Source of the DNA: an uncultured Armatimonadota bacterium
GTDB taxonomy: Bacteria > Armatimonadota > UBA5829 > DTJY01
Direction: 5' to 3'
NCBI GenBank assembly: GCA_937875395.1
Contig: CALNCU010000159.1
Coordinates: 1 to 21,449, forward strand
Length of the DNA: 21,449 nucleotides
Under the pieces are notes generated by a model. It searched no databases, had not been told where the DNA came from, and saw only the letters and a program-made list of their open reading frames with translations. Below are positions 7,727 through 16,107 of the stretch, piece by piece; the stretch's first letter is position 1; the number at the start of each line of letters is the position of its first letter. Made by a program: the position numbers and the translations under genes.

Positions 7727-8341
7727 ATGGTAAAGATTAAAATCTGCGGAATCACAAACATGGCAGATGCAGCGGCGGCGGTGCGCGCCGGGGCGGATGC
7801 GCTGGGCTTTGTCTTTGCAGAAAGCCCCCGCCGAATAAGCCCGGATGCCGCCGCAGAGATAGTGAGCACGCTTCCGCCGTTTATAACCACCGTGGGAGTC
7901 TTTGCCGGGGAGAGCGCAGACAGCATTTGCAGAATAATGGATGCCGCGGGCCTGGATGCAGTTCAGTTGCACGGCTATGAAGGGGAGTTTGCCTGGCCGC
8001 ACGAACCCAGGTGGCGCATCATCCGCGGGATAAGGGTTCGCCGGGAAGAAGACATCCGCGCGGCCGCAGAGCTTAAATGCTCCGCCCTGCTTCTGGATAC
8101 CCACGTAGAGGGCGCTCTGGGCGGCACGGGCCGCACCTTCAACTGGAACCTGGCAATTCTGGCAAAAGAGACAAAAAAGCCGGTTATACTGGCAGGGGGC
8201 CTTTCCCCGGAGAACGCGGGTGAGGCCGTCCGCAAAGTGCATCCGTATGCCGTAGACGTCTCATCCGGTGTAGAGGCATCCCCCGGCATAAAAGACCATC
8301 GCAAAATAGAGGAGTTTATAAAAAATGTCAGAGAGAGCTAA
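7727..8341 (+). CDS. trpF: Phosphoribosylanthranilate isomerase
   Basis: 204 residues, the usual length. Carries out the Amadori rearrangement of phosphoribosyl-anthranilate to CdRP. Catalytic residues are visible: Cys7 in KICGITN and Asp124 in LLLDTHV. VQLHG (79-83), GGTGRTFNW and VDVSSGVE complete the family signature. ATG 7727 lies 6 bases after the trpC stop with GGGAG at 7711-7715. Its 3' end overlaps trpB by 17 bases. By step order it acts before TrpC, but here it is encoded after it, a common arrangement. Confidence 0.95.
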   Translation: MVKIKICGITNMADAAAAVRAGADALGFVFAESPRRISPDAAAEIVSTLPPFITTVGVFAGESADSICRIMDAAGLDAVQLHGYEGEFAWPHEPRWRIIRGIRVRREEDIRAAAELKCSALLLDTHVEGALGGTGRTFNWNLAILAKETKKPVILAGGLSPENAGEAVRKVHPYAVDVSSGVEASPGIKDHRKIEEFIKNVRES

Positions 8342-9545
8342 CAGCCTGCCGGATGAGATGGGGCATTTTGGAGAGTTTGGTGGCAGATTTGTGCCGGAGA
8401 CGCTTGTTCCGGCGCTTACAGAGCTATCCCGTGAATACGAAAAGGCAAAGGTTGATCCGGCCTTTCAAGAAGAATTAAGCTACTACTTAAAAAACTACAT
8501 AGGCCGCCCAACTCCGCTCTACTTTGCAGAGAACATAACCCGTGAGCTTGGAGGCGCAAAGATCTATATAAAGCGGGAAGACCTCTGCCACACCGGCTCT
8601 CACAAAATGAACAACTGCATGGGCCAAATCCTCCTTGCAAAAAGAATGGGAAAGCCCAGAATTATAGCAGAAACGGGCGCCGGTCAGCACGGAGTGGCCA
8701 CCGCCACCGCCTGCGCGCTCTTTAACTACCAGTGCGAGATATACATGGGCGCAGAAGATGTTAGGCGGCAGGCCTTAAACGTCTTTAGAATGCAGCTTCT
8801 GGGCACAAAGGTAAACTCCGTCTCCTCCGGCTCAAAGACTCTTAAAGACGCCATTAACCAGGCCATGCGCGATTGGGTTACAAACGTAGAAAACACGCAC
8901 TACATCTTCGGCACAGTGGCCGGGCCGCACCCCTTCCCCAAAATGGTGAGGGATTTTCAATCTGTAATAGGCCGTGAAGTCAGGGAGCAGATAATAGAAC
9001 GGGAGGGCAGGCTCCCGGATTACGTGGTGGCCTGCGTGGGGGGCGGAAGCAACGCCATGGGAATCTTCCACCCCATGATAGAGAGCCCCCAGGTCCGCCT
9101 TGTGGGCGTTGAAGCCGCCGGAAGCGGAATAGAGACCAGACGGCACTCCGCCACACTTAACGCCGGCTCGCCCGGAATCCTGCACGGCACAGAAAGCTAC
9201 CTTCTTCAAGATGAAAACGGCCAGGTTATGGAGACGCACTCCGTCTCTGCCGGACTGGATTATCCCGGAGTAGGGCCGGAACACAGCTGGCTAAAAGACA
9301 CAGGCCGGGCAGAATATGTTTCCGCCACAGATGCAGAAGCCCTCTCCGCCTTTGAATGGCTTGCTGAAACAGAGGGTATAATACCAGCGTTAGAGTCATC
9401 GCATGCCGTGGCCTACGCCAGAAAGCTTGCCCCTGCTCTTTCAAAAGATGAAATAGTGGTAATAAACCTATCCGGCAGGGGAGATAAAGACTGCGAGCAG
9501 GTTTCGGAAATTCTTAACATGGGCCTGCCGGAGGAGAAGAGATGA
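8325..9545 (+). CDS. trpB: Tryptophan synthase beta subunit
   Basis: PLP enzyme of 406 residues that condenses indole with serine. The PLP lysine is Lys94 in HTGSHKMNN, the catalytic Glu is Glu116 in AETGAGQHG, the phosphate loop is GGGSNAMG, and LSGRGDKD closes the protein. N-terminal FGEFGGRFVPETL is typical of TrpB1, the subunit that works with TrpA, as opposed to the stand-alone TrpB2. The start lies inside trpF (17-base overlap) and the stop overlaps trpA by 4 bases, as expected for subunits made in equal amounts. Confidence 0.97.
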   Translation: MSERANSLPDEMGHFGEFGGRFVPETLVPALTELSREYEKAKVDPAFQEELSYYLKNYIGRPTPLYFAENITRELGGAKIYIKREDLCHTGSHKMNNCMGQILLAKRMGKPRIIAETGAGQHGVATATACALFNYQCEIYMGAEDVRRQALNVFRMQLLGTKVNSVSSGSKTLKDAINQAMRDWVTNVENTHYIFGTVAGPHPFPKMVRDFQSVIGREVREQIIEREGRLPDYVVACVGGGSNAMGIFHPMIESPQVRLVGVEAAGSGIETRRHSATLNAGSPGILHGTESYLLQDENGQVMETHSVSAGLDYPGVGPEHSWLKDTGRAEYVSATDAEALSAFEWLAETEGIIPALESSHAVAYARKLAPALSKDEIVVINLSGRGDKDCEQVSEILNMGLPEEKR

Positions 9546-10342
9546 CAAGAATAGGCAGGCGTTTTTCTGAACTTAAAAAACTGGGAGAGGGCGGGCTTGT
9601 CACCTTTATTACGGCAGGCGACCCAAATATAGAAACAACCCTTAAAATAATCCTGGAATTGGACAAGGCCGGGGCAGATGTGGTAGAGATAGGTATACCG
9701 TTCAGCGATCCCATTGCAGACGGGCCGAGTATTCAGGCTGCATCCATGCGCGCCCTTGCGCAGGGCACCAACATCCCCGCTGTGCTGGGGCTGGTGCAGG
9801 GCGTGCGCCGTGAATCTCAGATACCCATAGTGCTCATGACCTATTACAACCCGGTCTTTCACTACGGGACAGAACGCTTTGCCCAGGACGCCGCCCGCGC
9901 CGGGGCAGACGGGGTTATAGTAACGGATATCATCCCGGAAGAAGCAGCGGTCTGGAAGAAGGCTGCAGATGATGCAGAATTAGATACAATCTTCCTTCTT
10001 GCCCCCACAAGCCGGGAGGATCGCATAGAAAAGGTTGCTAATCTGGCATCAGGTTTCATATACTGTATATCAAGGACGGGAATAACCGGCGCCGGAACAG
10101 AGATGTCCCTGGACGCGCGCAAACTGGCAGAGGCCGTAAAAGGCCGCACGGACAAGCCGGTTGCAGTGGGTTTTGGCATCTCAAACCGCAAACATGTACA
10201 GGATGTATGCAGTTATGCAGACGGCGCAATTGTAGGAAGCGTGCTTGTAGATACCATAGCCCGGTATTCAGGCACAAAAGAGCTATTAGAAAACGTGCAC
10301 AAACTGGTGAAAAGCCTTAAATCCGGCACGCTGGATAAGTAA
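9542..10342 (+). CDS. trpA: Tryptophan synthase alpha subunit
   Basis: TIM-barrel protein of 266 residues that splits indole-3-glycerol phosphate to indole and G3P and passes indole to TrpB. Catalytic Glu49 (VVEIGIPFSDP) and Asp60 (IADGP) match the positions used in E. coli. FIYCISRTGITGAG and VGFGIS are the phosphate-binding loops. The ATG overlaps the trpB stop. It is the last trp gene; deoC follows after 43 bases with no terminator between. Confidence 0.96.
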   Translation: MTRIGRRFSELKKLGEGGLVTFITAGDPNIETTLKIILELDKAGADVVEIGIPFSDPIADGPSIQAASMRALAQGTNIPAVLGLVQGVRRESQIPIVLMTYYNPVFHYGTERFAQDAARAGADGVIVTDIIPEEAAVWKKAADDAELDTIFLLAPTSREDRIEKVANLASGFIYCISRTGITGAGTEMSLDARKLAEAVKGRTDKPVAVGFGISNRKHVQDVCSYADGAIVGSVLVDTIARYSGTKELLENVHKLVKSLKSGTLDK

Positions 10343-10385
10343 AGAGAATTCAAGCGTAGAACATATGGTGAAAGGGAGCTGGTAA

Positions 10386-11099
10386 GTGTATACAAAAGAA
10401 CAATTCGCAAAGCTTATAGACCACACATTGCTTAAGCCCACCGCAACCAAGCAGGACATAATAAAGTTCTGCGAAGACGCAAGAAAGTACCATTTTGCGG
10501 CAGCCGTCATCTTTCCGTTCTGGGTAAGGCTTGCCGTAACGCAGCTTCAGGGAAGCGATGTTAAAATCTGCACCACTGTGGGTTTCCCCTATGGAGCCAA
10601 CACCCGCGTAACAAAAATCAACGAATCCAAAAACGCGGTTGCAAACGGCGCAGAAGAGATAGACGTGGTAATGAACGTTGGGGCGCTTAAAACCGGGGAT
10701 TATGATTTTGTAAAACGCGAACTTGCCGATATTGTAGATGCCACAAACTTCTCCGGCATGACGCAGGATTCCGGGAGCACCCTTGTAAAAGTGATTATAG
10801 AAACCCCGCTCCTCTCTACAGAAGAGAAGGTAAAGGCCTGCGAAATCTGCCGTGAAGCCGGGGTGGATTTTATTAAAACCGCCACAGGGCTTGCACCAAA
10901 CGGCGCCGTGGTGGAAGATATAAAGCTTATAAGAAGCGTGGTAGGGCCTACAATAGGCGTAAAGGCCGCGGGCGGCATCCGCACGGTTGAGCAGGCCATG
11001 AACCTGCTTGATGCAGGCGCCAGCCGGCTTGGTACAAGCGCAGGCATCACCCTTATGCAGACTTACGACCCGGACATGCTGCTAAAAGGCGTAAAGTAA
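10386..11099 (+). CDS. deoC: Deoxyribose-phosphate aldolase
   Basis: Class I aldolase of 237 residues that splits 2-deoxyribose-5-phosphate to G3P and acetaldehyde in deoxynucleoside salvage. The Schiff-base lysine is Lys164 in VDFIKTATG; Asp93 (EEIDVVMN) and Lys193 (GVKAAGGIRT) are the other catalytic residues. GTG 10386 is preceded by GGGAG (10374-10378). Compared with the usual pattern there seem to be about ten extra residues around 120-131 (NFSGMTQDSGS) before VKVIIET. It sits between trpA (43 bases) and recO (10 bases) on the same strand without a visible terminator, so it is probably on the same transcript although it has no link to Trp synthesis. Confidence 0.95.
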   Translation: MYTKEQFAKLIDHTLLKPTATKQDIIKFCEDARKYHFAAAVIFPFWVRLAVTQLQGSDVKICTTVGFPYGANTRVTKINESKNAVANGAEEIDVVMNVGALKTGDYDFVKRELADIVDATNFSGMTQDSGSTLVKVIIETPLLSTEEKVKACEICREAGVDFIKTATGLAPNGAVVEDIKLIRSVVGPTIGVKAAGGIRTVEQAMNLLDAGASRLGTSAGITLMQTYDPDMLLKGVK

Positions 11100-11109
11100 C
11101 AGGAACAAC

Positions 11110-11862
11110 ATGCCGGTTTATACAACAAGCGCAATAGTCTTAAGGCGGATGAACTTTGGTGAGACAGACCGCATAGTCACGCTCTACTCGCGGGAGTACG
11201 GAAAGCTGGGCGCCATAGCAAAAGGCGCCCGCAAGGGACTCTCCCGCTTCGCCGCCGCCACGGAACTTTTGGCCTACGGGCGGTACCAGCTTGCAACAGG
11301 ACGCACTCTGGACGTGCTTTCGCAGGTAGAAATAAAAGAATCCTTCCCCAGCATACATACAAACCTCTCAAAAGTTGCCCACGCCACCTACCTGGCAGAG
11401 CTTGTAGATAAAATGCTGGAAGAACGGGACCCAAACCCAAATATCTTTGATCTTCTCCTCTCCACACTCTACCTTATGGAGCGGCCGAACGACCCGGAGA
11501 AGATAACACTTATGTTTGAGCTGCAGTTTATGAAGGCGCTGGGCTACGAACCCATCCTTGATAGATGCCTCCGCTGCGGCGCCTCACAAAGCAACTCTAC
11601 GGAACTCTTCTTCAGCCCGTCCCTGGGAGGCCTTGTCTGCCGGGTATGCGGCCCCCTTCCGGAAGACGCCATCCCCATCACCGGCCCGGCCGTGCGCGCA
11701 ATGCAGGAGCTTATAAGCGCAGATGCGCGCGCGGTAGAACAGATGGAAATACCGCCCGCAACCATCTCCCAAATCTCCCATGTTATGCGCTGGTACATAC
11801 GTTACCGTGCAGACAGAGATATGAAAAGCCGGGAGTTTCTGGATTCCCTTAAGCTGGGGTAA
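11110..11862 (+). CDS. recO: DNA repair protein RecO
   Basis: 250 residues, normal length. RecO anneals single strands and, with RecR (and RecF), loads RecA on SSB-coated DNA. The N-terminal OB fold (1-80) starts with the usual TSAIVLRRMNFGETDRIVTLYSREYGKLGAIAKGARK. The C-terminal half carries a four-cysteine zinc site: Cys153, Cys156, Cys177 and Cys180. The ATG at 11110 is 10 bases after deoC with a weak AGGA site. It converges with the minus-strand metallo-beta-lactamase gene with only 11 bases between the stop codons. Confidence 0.95.
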   Translation: MPVYTTSAIVLRRMNFGETDRIVTLYSREYGKLGAIAKGARKGLSRFAAATELLAYGRYQLATGRTLDVLSQVEIKESFPSIHTNLSKVAHATYLAELVDKMLEERDPNPNIFDLLLSTLYLMERPNDPEKITLMFELQFMKALGYEPILDRCLRCGASQSNSTELFFSPSLGGLVCRVCGPLPEDAIPITGPAVRAMQELISADARAVEQMEIPPATISQISHVMRWYIRYRADRDMKSREFLDSLKLG

Positions 11863-11873
11863 AGGGGCGCAAC

Positions 11874-12689
11874 TTAAATATCAAGCAAGGGTTGGCTTGC
11901 CCTGGCTCCGAGGCGCCAGACAAGGCTTGCCGCGTTTCTTTCCGCCACTTCAAGCACAGTGTTTGCAAACCCTGCCATAGAGAGGCGCTCCTGAACATAC
12001 CGGCGGGCAAGCCGCGGGGAGTTGTTGGTTTGGCTAAGGTGGCCAAGCCATATTGCAGAAGGCGCACGGCATCTATCCAAATGTCTCAGGATAAGCTCTG
12101 CCGCATCTGCATTAGACAGGTGCCCGTATTCGCCTAAAATACGCTTTTTAAGGAGCCATGGATACGGCCCGGAAACAAGCCTCTCCACATCATGGTTGCT
12201 CTCTATAATTGCAAGGTTGGCGCCCTCTATTTTTTGCAGAATCTCCTCTCCCGCCACCCCCGTATCCGTTACAAAGGATACCTTCCACTTTTTATAGTAG
12301 ATATTGTAGCCCACGGGTTCCACGGCATCATGAGAGGTGGGGAAGGATTCCACAACAATATCATCCAGGGTGGCGGAGCAGCCCGTATCTAACGTCCACC
12401 AGGATGGCGGGGCATATTCGCGCGAGAGTACGGTAAGCGTGGCGGGGTTTGCAACAACGGGGACGCCGAAACGCTTGGAGATAGTATAGGCGCTTCTTGA
12501 GTGATCCCCGTGTTCATGGGTTAGAAAGACGGCATCCAGATCTGCCAGAGTAACCTTGTACCTGGAGAGCCGTTTCTGCAGGGTAAGCACGGGAACCCCT
12601 GCATCCAGCAAAATCTTTGTGTTTCCGGCCTTAACAAGCACGGAGTTCCCGGAACTCCCGCTGCCCAGCGAATGAACGGAAAAATCCAA
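11874..12689 (-). CDS. Metallo-beta-lactamase fold hydrolase, WalJ/YycJ type
   Basis: 271 residues. The N-terminal SLGSGSSGNSVLV and the metal motif THEHGDH (His58, His60, Asp62, His63) identify the YycJ/WalJ branch of the MBL superfamily, cytoplasmic two-metal phosphodiesterases; B. subtilis YycJ is a 5' exonuclease implicated in DNA repair. FVTDTG and the later GHLS and WLGHLSQTNN supply the remaining metal ligands. The start is TTG at 12689, with GGGGTG about 9 bases upstream. In Firmicutes this gene sits beside walRK; here no two-component system is near, and it has its own promoter (12745-12773). The tight convergence with recO may make the two genes' transcripts overlap. Confidence 0.9.
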   Translation of the reverse strand: MDFSVHSLGSGSSGNSVLVKAGNTKILLDAGVPVLTLQKRLSRYKVTLADLDAVFLTHEHGDHSRSAYTISKRFGVPVVANPATLTVLSREYAPPSWWTLDTGCSATLDDIVVESFPTSHDAVEPVGYNIYYKKWKVSFVTDTGVAGEEILQKIEGANLAIIESNHDVERLVSGPYPWLLKKRILGEYGHLSNADAAELILRHLDRCRAPSAIWLGHLSQTNNSPRLARRYVQERLSMAGFANTVLEVAERNAASLVWRLGARASQPLLDI

Positions 12690-12744
12690 CCCTTAAAGCA
12701 CCCCGGCCGGTTATTTTTTACTTTGCGTTCACCGGCGCTTACCA

Positions 12745-12773
12745 ATAATAACATAAATCGGCCATATTCTCAA
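12745..12773 (-). promoter_or_regulatory. Promoter of the WalJ-type gene
   Basis: Read on the minus strand: -35 TTGAGA (12768-12773) and -10 TATTAT (12745-12750) with a 17-base spacer, ending about 55 bases before the TTG start. It begins right after the stop of the DUF1559 remnant, so the WalJ-type gene can be transcribed independently of the upstream operon. Confidence 0.6.
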
Positions 12774-12779
12774 GAAGAT

Positions 12780-12986
12780 TTACTCTGCGTCCGCGCCGCG
12801 GATGCCGTCCTTGGTGAGGTTGATATCCGGGAGGTTGTCGTTTGCCGGGAGTATCTGCCGGGATTCAAGGTACCGGACGTGACCGTCTGCAAAAAGATAG
12901 ACCCCTGCGCCCTCCCTTGGCGGGGAAATGCGGCTTTTGTATGGCGGGCATGAAGTAATATTCTCCTCCGGCGGCGTGCTTTGCAC
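12780..12986 (-). pseudogene. Remnant of an H-X9-DG (DUF1559, pseudopilin-like) protein, C-terminal end only
   Basis: About 68 codons. GVYLFADGHVRYLESRQIL is the C-terminal motif of DUF1559/H-X9-DG proteins, which are normally about 200-350 residues long and start with a type IV pilin-like N-methylation signal and a hydrophobic helix. Those parts are absent: a TAA (12987-12989) closes the frame just upstream and the next gene ends at 13023. A GTG at 12986 could start translation but has no good ribosome site. The broken end carries a 17-base string (GCGGCGTGCTTTGCACT on the plus strand, about 12970-12986) identical to the core of repeat copy 1. Most likely a decayed gene; a short expressed peptide cannot be excluded. 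Confidence 0.65.
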
Positions 12987-13022
12987 TTATGGGTACAGAC
13001 AATGGGTATGCAGGGTTCGGCA

Positions 13023-13934
13023 TCAGGCATCCGGCGGACGGTTTTTAAGGGCCGCCTCTATCCGCTCCCGGCTCTTTACCAGGTCTGCGCCGCTTGCGGG
13101 GGCGTGCACCTCCAGCACAATCCGGGCCTCCTTCGGCACGGACTGCATTATGCGGTCAAACTCTATCTCTCCCCTGCCAACCGCCCTGTGGTCTGAAGAG
13201 TTAACAGCATCGTGCACATGAATGCCCGCCATCCTCCCGGAGTAACGTCTAAGGTACTCGCCCTTCTCTGCCAGCCCAAGGGTCTCCTGCACGTGCTCAT
13301 GACCGGTATCGTGCCAGTAGCCCAGCACGGGGGAATCAAGCTCATCAAAAATAATCTGGAACTCTTCTAACGAAGGGATCTCCGTATAATAGTACCGGGT
13401 CTCAAGCCCAAGCCTTACGCCCGCTGCAGATGCTATGGGGATAAGCTCCCCCAGGCTCTCTATGGTGCTCTTAAGGAAGGGCTCGCGGACCCTGTTGCGG
13501 CGGGCCATATCCTCTTTCACAATGGCCTCTCCCTCTGCTCTGAACCCTGCGCCAATAAGCCTGCCAGCCGTTTTCTGCTCAAAATTTATCTCTACAAGCC
13601 CCGCGTGCAGCACAACAAGGCGGGCGCCAAACCTTTCGGCCCATTTTATGGTTTCGGCTGCCTGCATAACCGCGGCCTCTCTGCGGTACTTGTCCGGGGC
13701 GGAGAGGGGGGTCTGTTCCCGCGCTGCGGGACAGGGGTTGTGCAGGCTTACTACTTCTATCTCGCCGGATTCTACCATGGGGACTATTGAGGGGAGCATG
13801 CTTTTATCCGTGCCGGCTGCAAGTTCAAAGCTCTCAAAGCCCAGGTTGCAAAGCTCGCCTATCACCTGGCTGCCGGATGTGTGCCTTGCAGTGTTCCAGG
13901 CGGTGGATATGGCTATATGAGAGGAGTTATTCAT
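13023..13934 (-). CDS. Sugar phosphate isomerase/epimerase family TIM barrel (AP-endonuclease 2 fold)
   Basis: 303 residues of the xylose-isomerase-like superfamily. Likely metal ligands are Glu178 (LGLETR), Asp209 (YWHDTGH), His239 (GIHVHD) and Glu275 (VLEVHA), with His212 nearby. The family covers sugar isomerases, inosose dehydratases and endonuclease IV, so the substrate cannot be named. It lacks the full set of nine metal ligands of endonuclease IV as far as I can see, but its place 46 bases after an SbcC-like gene keeps a DNA-related role open. ATG 13934 follows AGGGTGG. No signal peptide. Confidence 0.8.
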   Translation of the reverse strand: MNNSSHIAISTAWNTARHTSGSQVIGELCNLGFESFELAAGTDKSMLPSIVPMVESGEIEVVSLHNPCPAAREQTPLSAPDKYRREAAVMQAAETIKWAERFGARLVVLHAGLVEINFEQKTAGRLIGAGFRAEGEAIVKEDMARRNRVREPFLKSTIESLGELIPIASAAGVRLGLETRYYYTEIPSLEEFQIIFDELDSPVLGYWHDTGHEHVQETLGLAEKGEYLRRYSGRMAGIHVHDAVNSSDHRAVGRGEIEFDRIMQSVPKEARIVLEVHAPASGADLVKSRERIEAALKNRPPDA

Positions 13935-13980
13935 CTTGCCACCCTTTATGCTTCTCCCCGCCTGGAGGAGTGCGGGCGGG

Positions 13981-16104
13981 TTAACTATCTATTTCCCCGG
14001 AAGCCGCAAGTTTATGCACGCGGCAGGGAATTTTTCCACCTCTTTCCATCTCTGAAATGGTATCAAGGGTGTATGGATCGTGGGTGAAGAGCATGATTTG
14101 GTATTTTGCGGCCAGTTCTGAAAGAAGATGCAGAACGTTTGCAAGGCGGTTGCGGTCAAAGTTTGCAAAAGGATCGTCCATGATAAGCGGAAGCCTGTGC
14201 CCGTGGGAGAGCATCTCTGCAAACGCAAGGCGGACGGTCAGGTAGAGCTGATCTGCCGCGCCGGCGCTTAGACTTGCGGGTGGCACGGAGGTCTTTTCCG
14301 GACAGTCTACGCTTATCTTCCCGCCCGGCTGAATTGCGATGGATGCATACCGTCCTCCCGTTAAAAGCGAGAGGCAATCCCCCGCCTTTTGGCAGAGTTC
14401 CGGCAAGTATTCATCCGTTACGCTCTTTGTAACTTCTGTGATTGCATCTATGGCAACACCGTAAGCCTTGTGCAAAAACTCCAGTTCTTCTTTTCTTTGA
14501 TGAAGGAACTCTATCTCTCCGGTGAGCGATGCAAGGTCCCGGGCATTCCTCCGTTCAGATTCAAGCGCGCCGCTTACCTGGTGCAGACGCGCCTCTGCCC
14601 TGGGGAGGGAGAGCTGCAGGGCGGCGGATTCTGCCCGCCATGATTCGGATTCTTCTGTGGAGGGCTGGTAGCCTTCAAACTCATCCTCCAGCTCCCTTTT
14701 AACGCCGGAGAGCTCCCTTGCAAGTTCGGCTTCCTGGGCCTCTATGTCTTCCGGCTTGTGATCCCCAAGCGCCCGGGAGATAGAGAGTTCAAGCTCCCGC
14801 GCGCGTGATGCCAGCCTTCTGTAAGCCTTTATCCTGGACCATGCCTGCGCAGGGTCTGCCGAGTTGCAGTAGCTTAGTATCCCCTTTTCTTCCATAGAGA
14901 GTTGGGCCAGCTCTTCCCGGGCGGAGTTGATAAGCTCGCACACATGGCGGAGTTCTATGCTGGCCCCGGCGGCCCTTATTTGGGCGTACCTTACCGCAAA
15001 GACAGCGCCCGGCAGAAGGAGCAGGTATGCCCTTGCATCTATGGCGGTGCCAAGAACAAGGCCCGCAAGCGTAAAGAGCACGGCGCCCGCAAGAATTACA
15101 GGCGTAAGCGCGCCCCCAAAGGCACGGCGCTGATCTTCCCCGGCAGCATCCAGTTCTGATATTCTATCTTCAAGCTCTTCTCTGCGACCGGCTATCCGTG
15201 AGAGGTGCCCCCCAATCTCTTCGTCCTTCCCTACAAGGTCTGCATATGAGGTGAGTTCTTTGTTTGTGGCAGAGAGCTCTGTAAGGGAATTTTTAATCCC
15301 GGAGAGGGTGGCAAAGACTTCCTTGTGCTGTGCATCCAGGCGGCCTTCTCTATTCTTTAGATCCAGCCATCTCTTGTGCCTGTCAAGCAGGCTGCCCACT
15401 GCCTGAAGCCGCTCCGTATCACAGGCAATCCTATCCTGGAGGGCGGCCTGTTCTGTTTCAAGGTTTTTTATATGATCCCGTGAGCGGCGGGCATCGGCAA
15501 GGTCTTCGGCACTTCTTCTAAGCCGTTCTATAATGGTATCGTATTCCCTTGGGTTGGCGGGGCGGGCGCGGCCTATAACCGCGTCCCGGGAGGCTTCAAG
15601 GCGTTTTATTATCTCTGTTGCAGAGGCGTGGGATGTGCCTGTAAGCAGGCGTTCAATCTCTCCTCCCACAGATTCCAAATCTGATGGTGAAAGCTTGCTC
15701 ATGCCCAGCTGGCGCACGGAGACGGTGTTTTCAAAGACCCCCCGGGAAGAGATTCCCGTGTGAAGAGCTATGTGCGCTTCCACCTGATCCTTGCCTGAAA
15801 CCGTGTCTGAAGGGGTGCCATCCGTAAATGTAGAGAGCGTGGCGGCGCCCTGTGCCAGCCTTCTATCCAGATGATATGTTTTGCCGTCCGCAAGGTAGGC
15901 GAGCATAACGGAGCAATCGTTCCCGTTCCATGATTCTACGGCTTTGCCGCGTTCTCTGCCAAAAAGGGCGCAGCATAGGGCTTCGTAAATGGTTGATTTG
16001 CCAGATTCGTTGGGCCCAAAGATAAGATTCAGCCCGGGGGAAAATGACAGCTTTTTCTCTTTAAACCTTTTAAAGTTTGCAAGCTCAAGTTCTAAAAACT
16101 CCAC
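13981..16104 (-). CDS. SbcC/YhaN-like AAA ATPase with membrane hairpin
   Basis: 707 residues of the Rad50/SbcC class. Walker A FGPNESGKST is at 29-38, a long charged helical region spans about 190-330 and again 380-560 (coiled-coil arms), the ABC signature LSAGAADQ is at 612-619, and Walker B LPLIMDD ends at Asp643-Asp644. Instead of a zinc hook (CxxC) the arms are separated by two hydrophobic segments, about 332-352 and 358-374, which look like a transmembrane hairpin, as in YhaN of Firmicutes. It is shorter than SbcC (about 1,000). GTG 16104 lies 3 bases after the SbcD-like stop, with GAGGAG upstream: clear co-translation. It probably forms a nuclease-ATPase complex with that neighbour, attached to the membrane. 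Confidence 0.88.
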   Translation of the reverse strand: MEFLELELANFKRFKEKKLSFSPGLNLIFGPNESGKSTIYEALCCALFGRERGKAVESWNGNDCSVMLAYLADGKTYHLDRRLAQGAATLSTFTDGTPSDTVSGKDQVEAHIALHTGISSRGVFENTVSVRQLGMSKLSPSDLESVGGEIERLLTGTSHASATEIIKRLEASRDAVIGRARPANPREYDTIIERLRRSAEDLADARRSRDHIKNLETEQAALQDRIACDTERLQAVGSLLDRHKRWLDLKNREGRLDAQHKEVFATLSGIKNSLTELSATNKELTSYADLVGKDEEIGGHLSRIAGRREELEDRISELDAAGEDQRRAFGGALTPVILAGAVLFTLAGLVLGTAIDARAYLLLLPGAVFAVRYAQIRAAGASIELRHVCELINSAREELAQLSMEEKGILSYCNSADPAQAWSRIKAYRRLASRARELELSISRALGDHKPEDIEAQEAELARELSGVKRELEDEFEGYQPSTEESESWRAESAALQLSLPRAEARLHQVSGALESERRNARDLASLTGEIEFLHQRKEELEFLHKAYGVAIDAITEVTKSVTDEYLPELCQKAGDCLSLLTGGRYASIAIQPGGKISVDCPEKTSVPPASLSAGAADQLYLTVRLAFAEMLSHGHRLPLIMDDPFANFDRNRLANVLHLLSELAAKYQIMLFTHDPYTLDTISEMERGGKIPCRVHKLAASGEIDS

Positions 16105-16107
16105 GGC

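Noticed and set aside
7309..8242. Two long minus-strand frames (about 205 codons each) across trpC and trpF
   Set aside because: They lie antisense to genes with full family motifs and have low-complexity Ala/Ser/Arg-rich translations, the usual shadow of GC-rich coding DNA.
8832..9284. 150-codon minus-strand frame within trpB
   Set aside because: Antisense shadow of trpB with no ribosome site or family motif.
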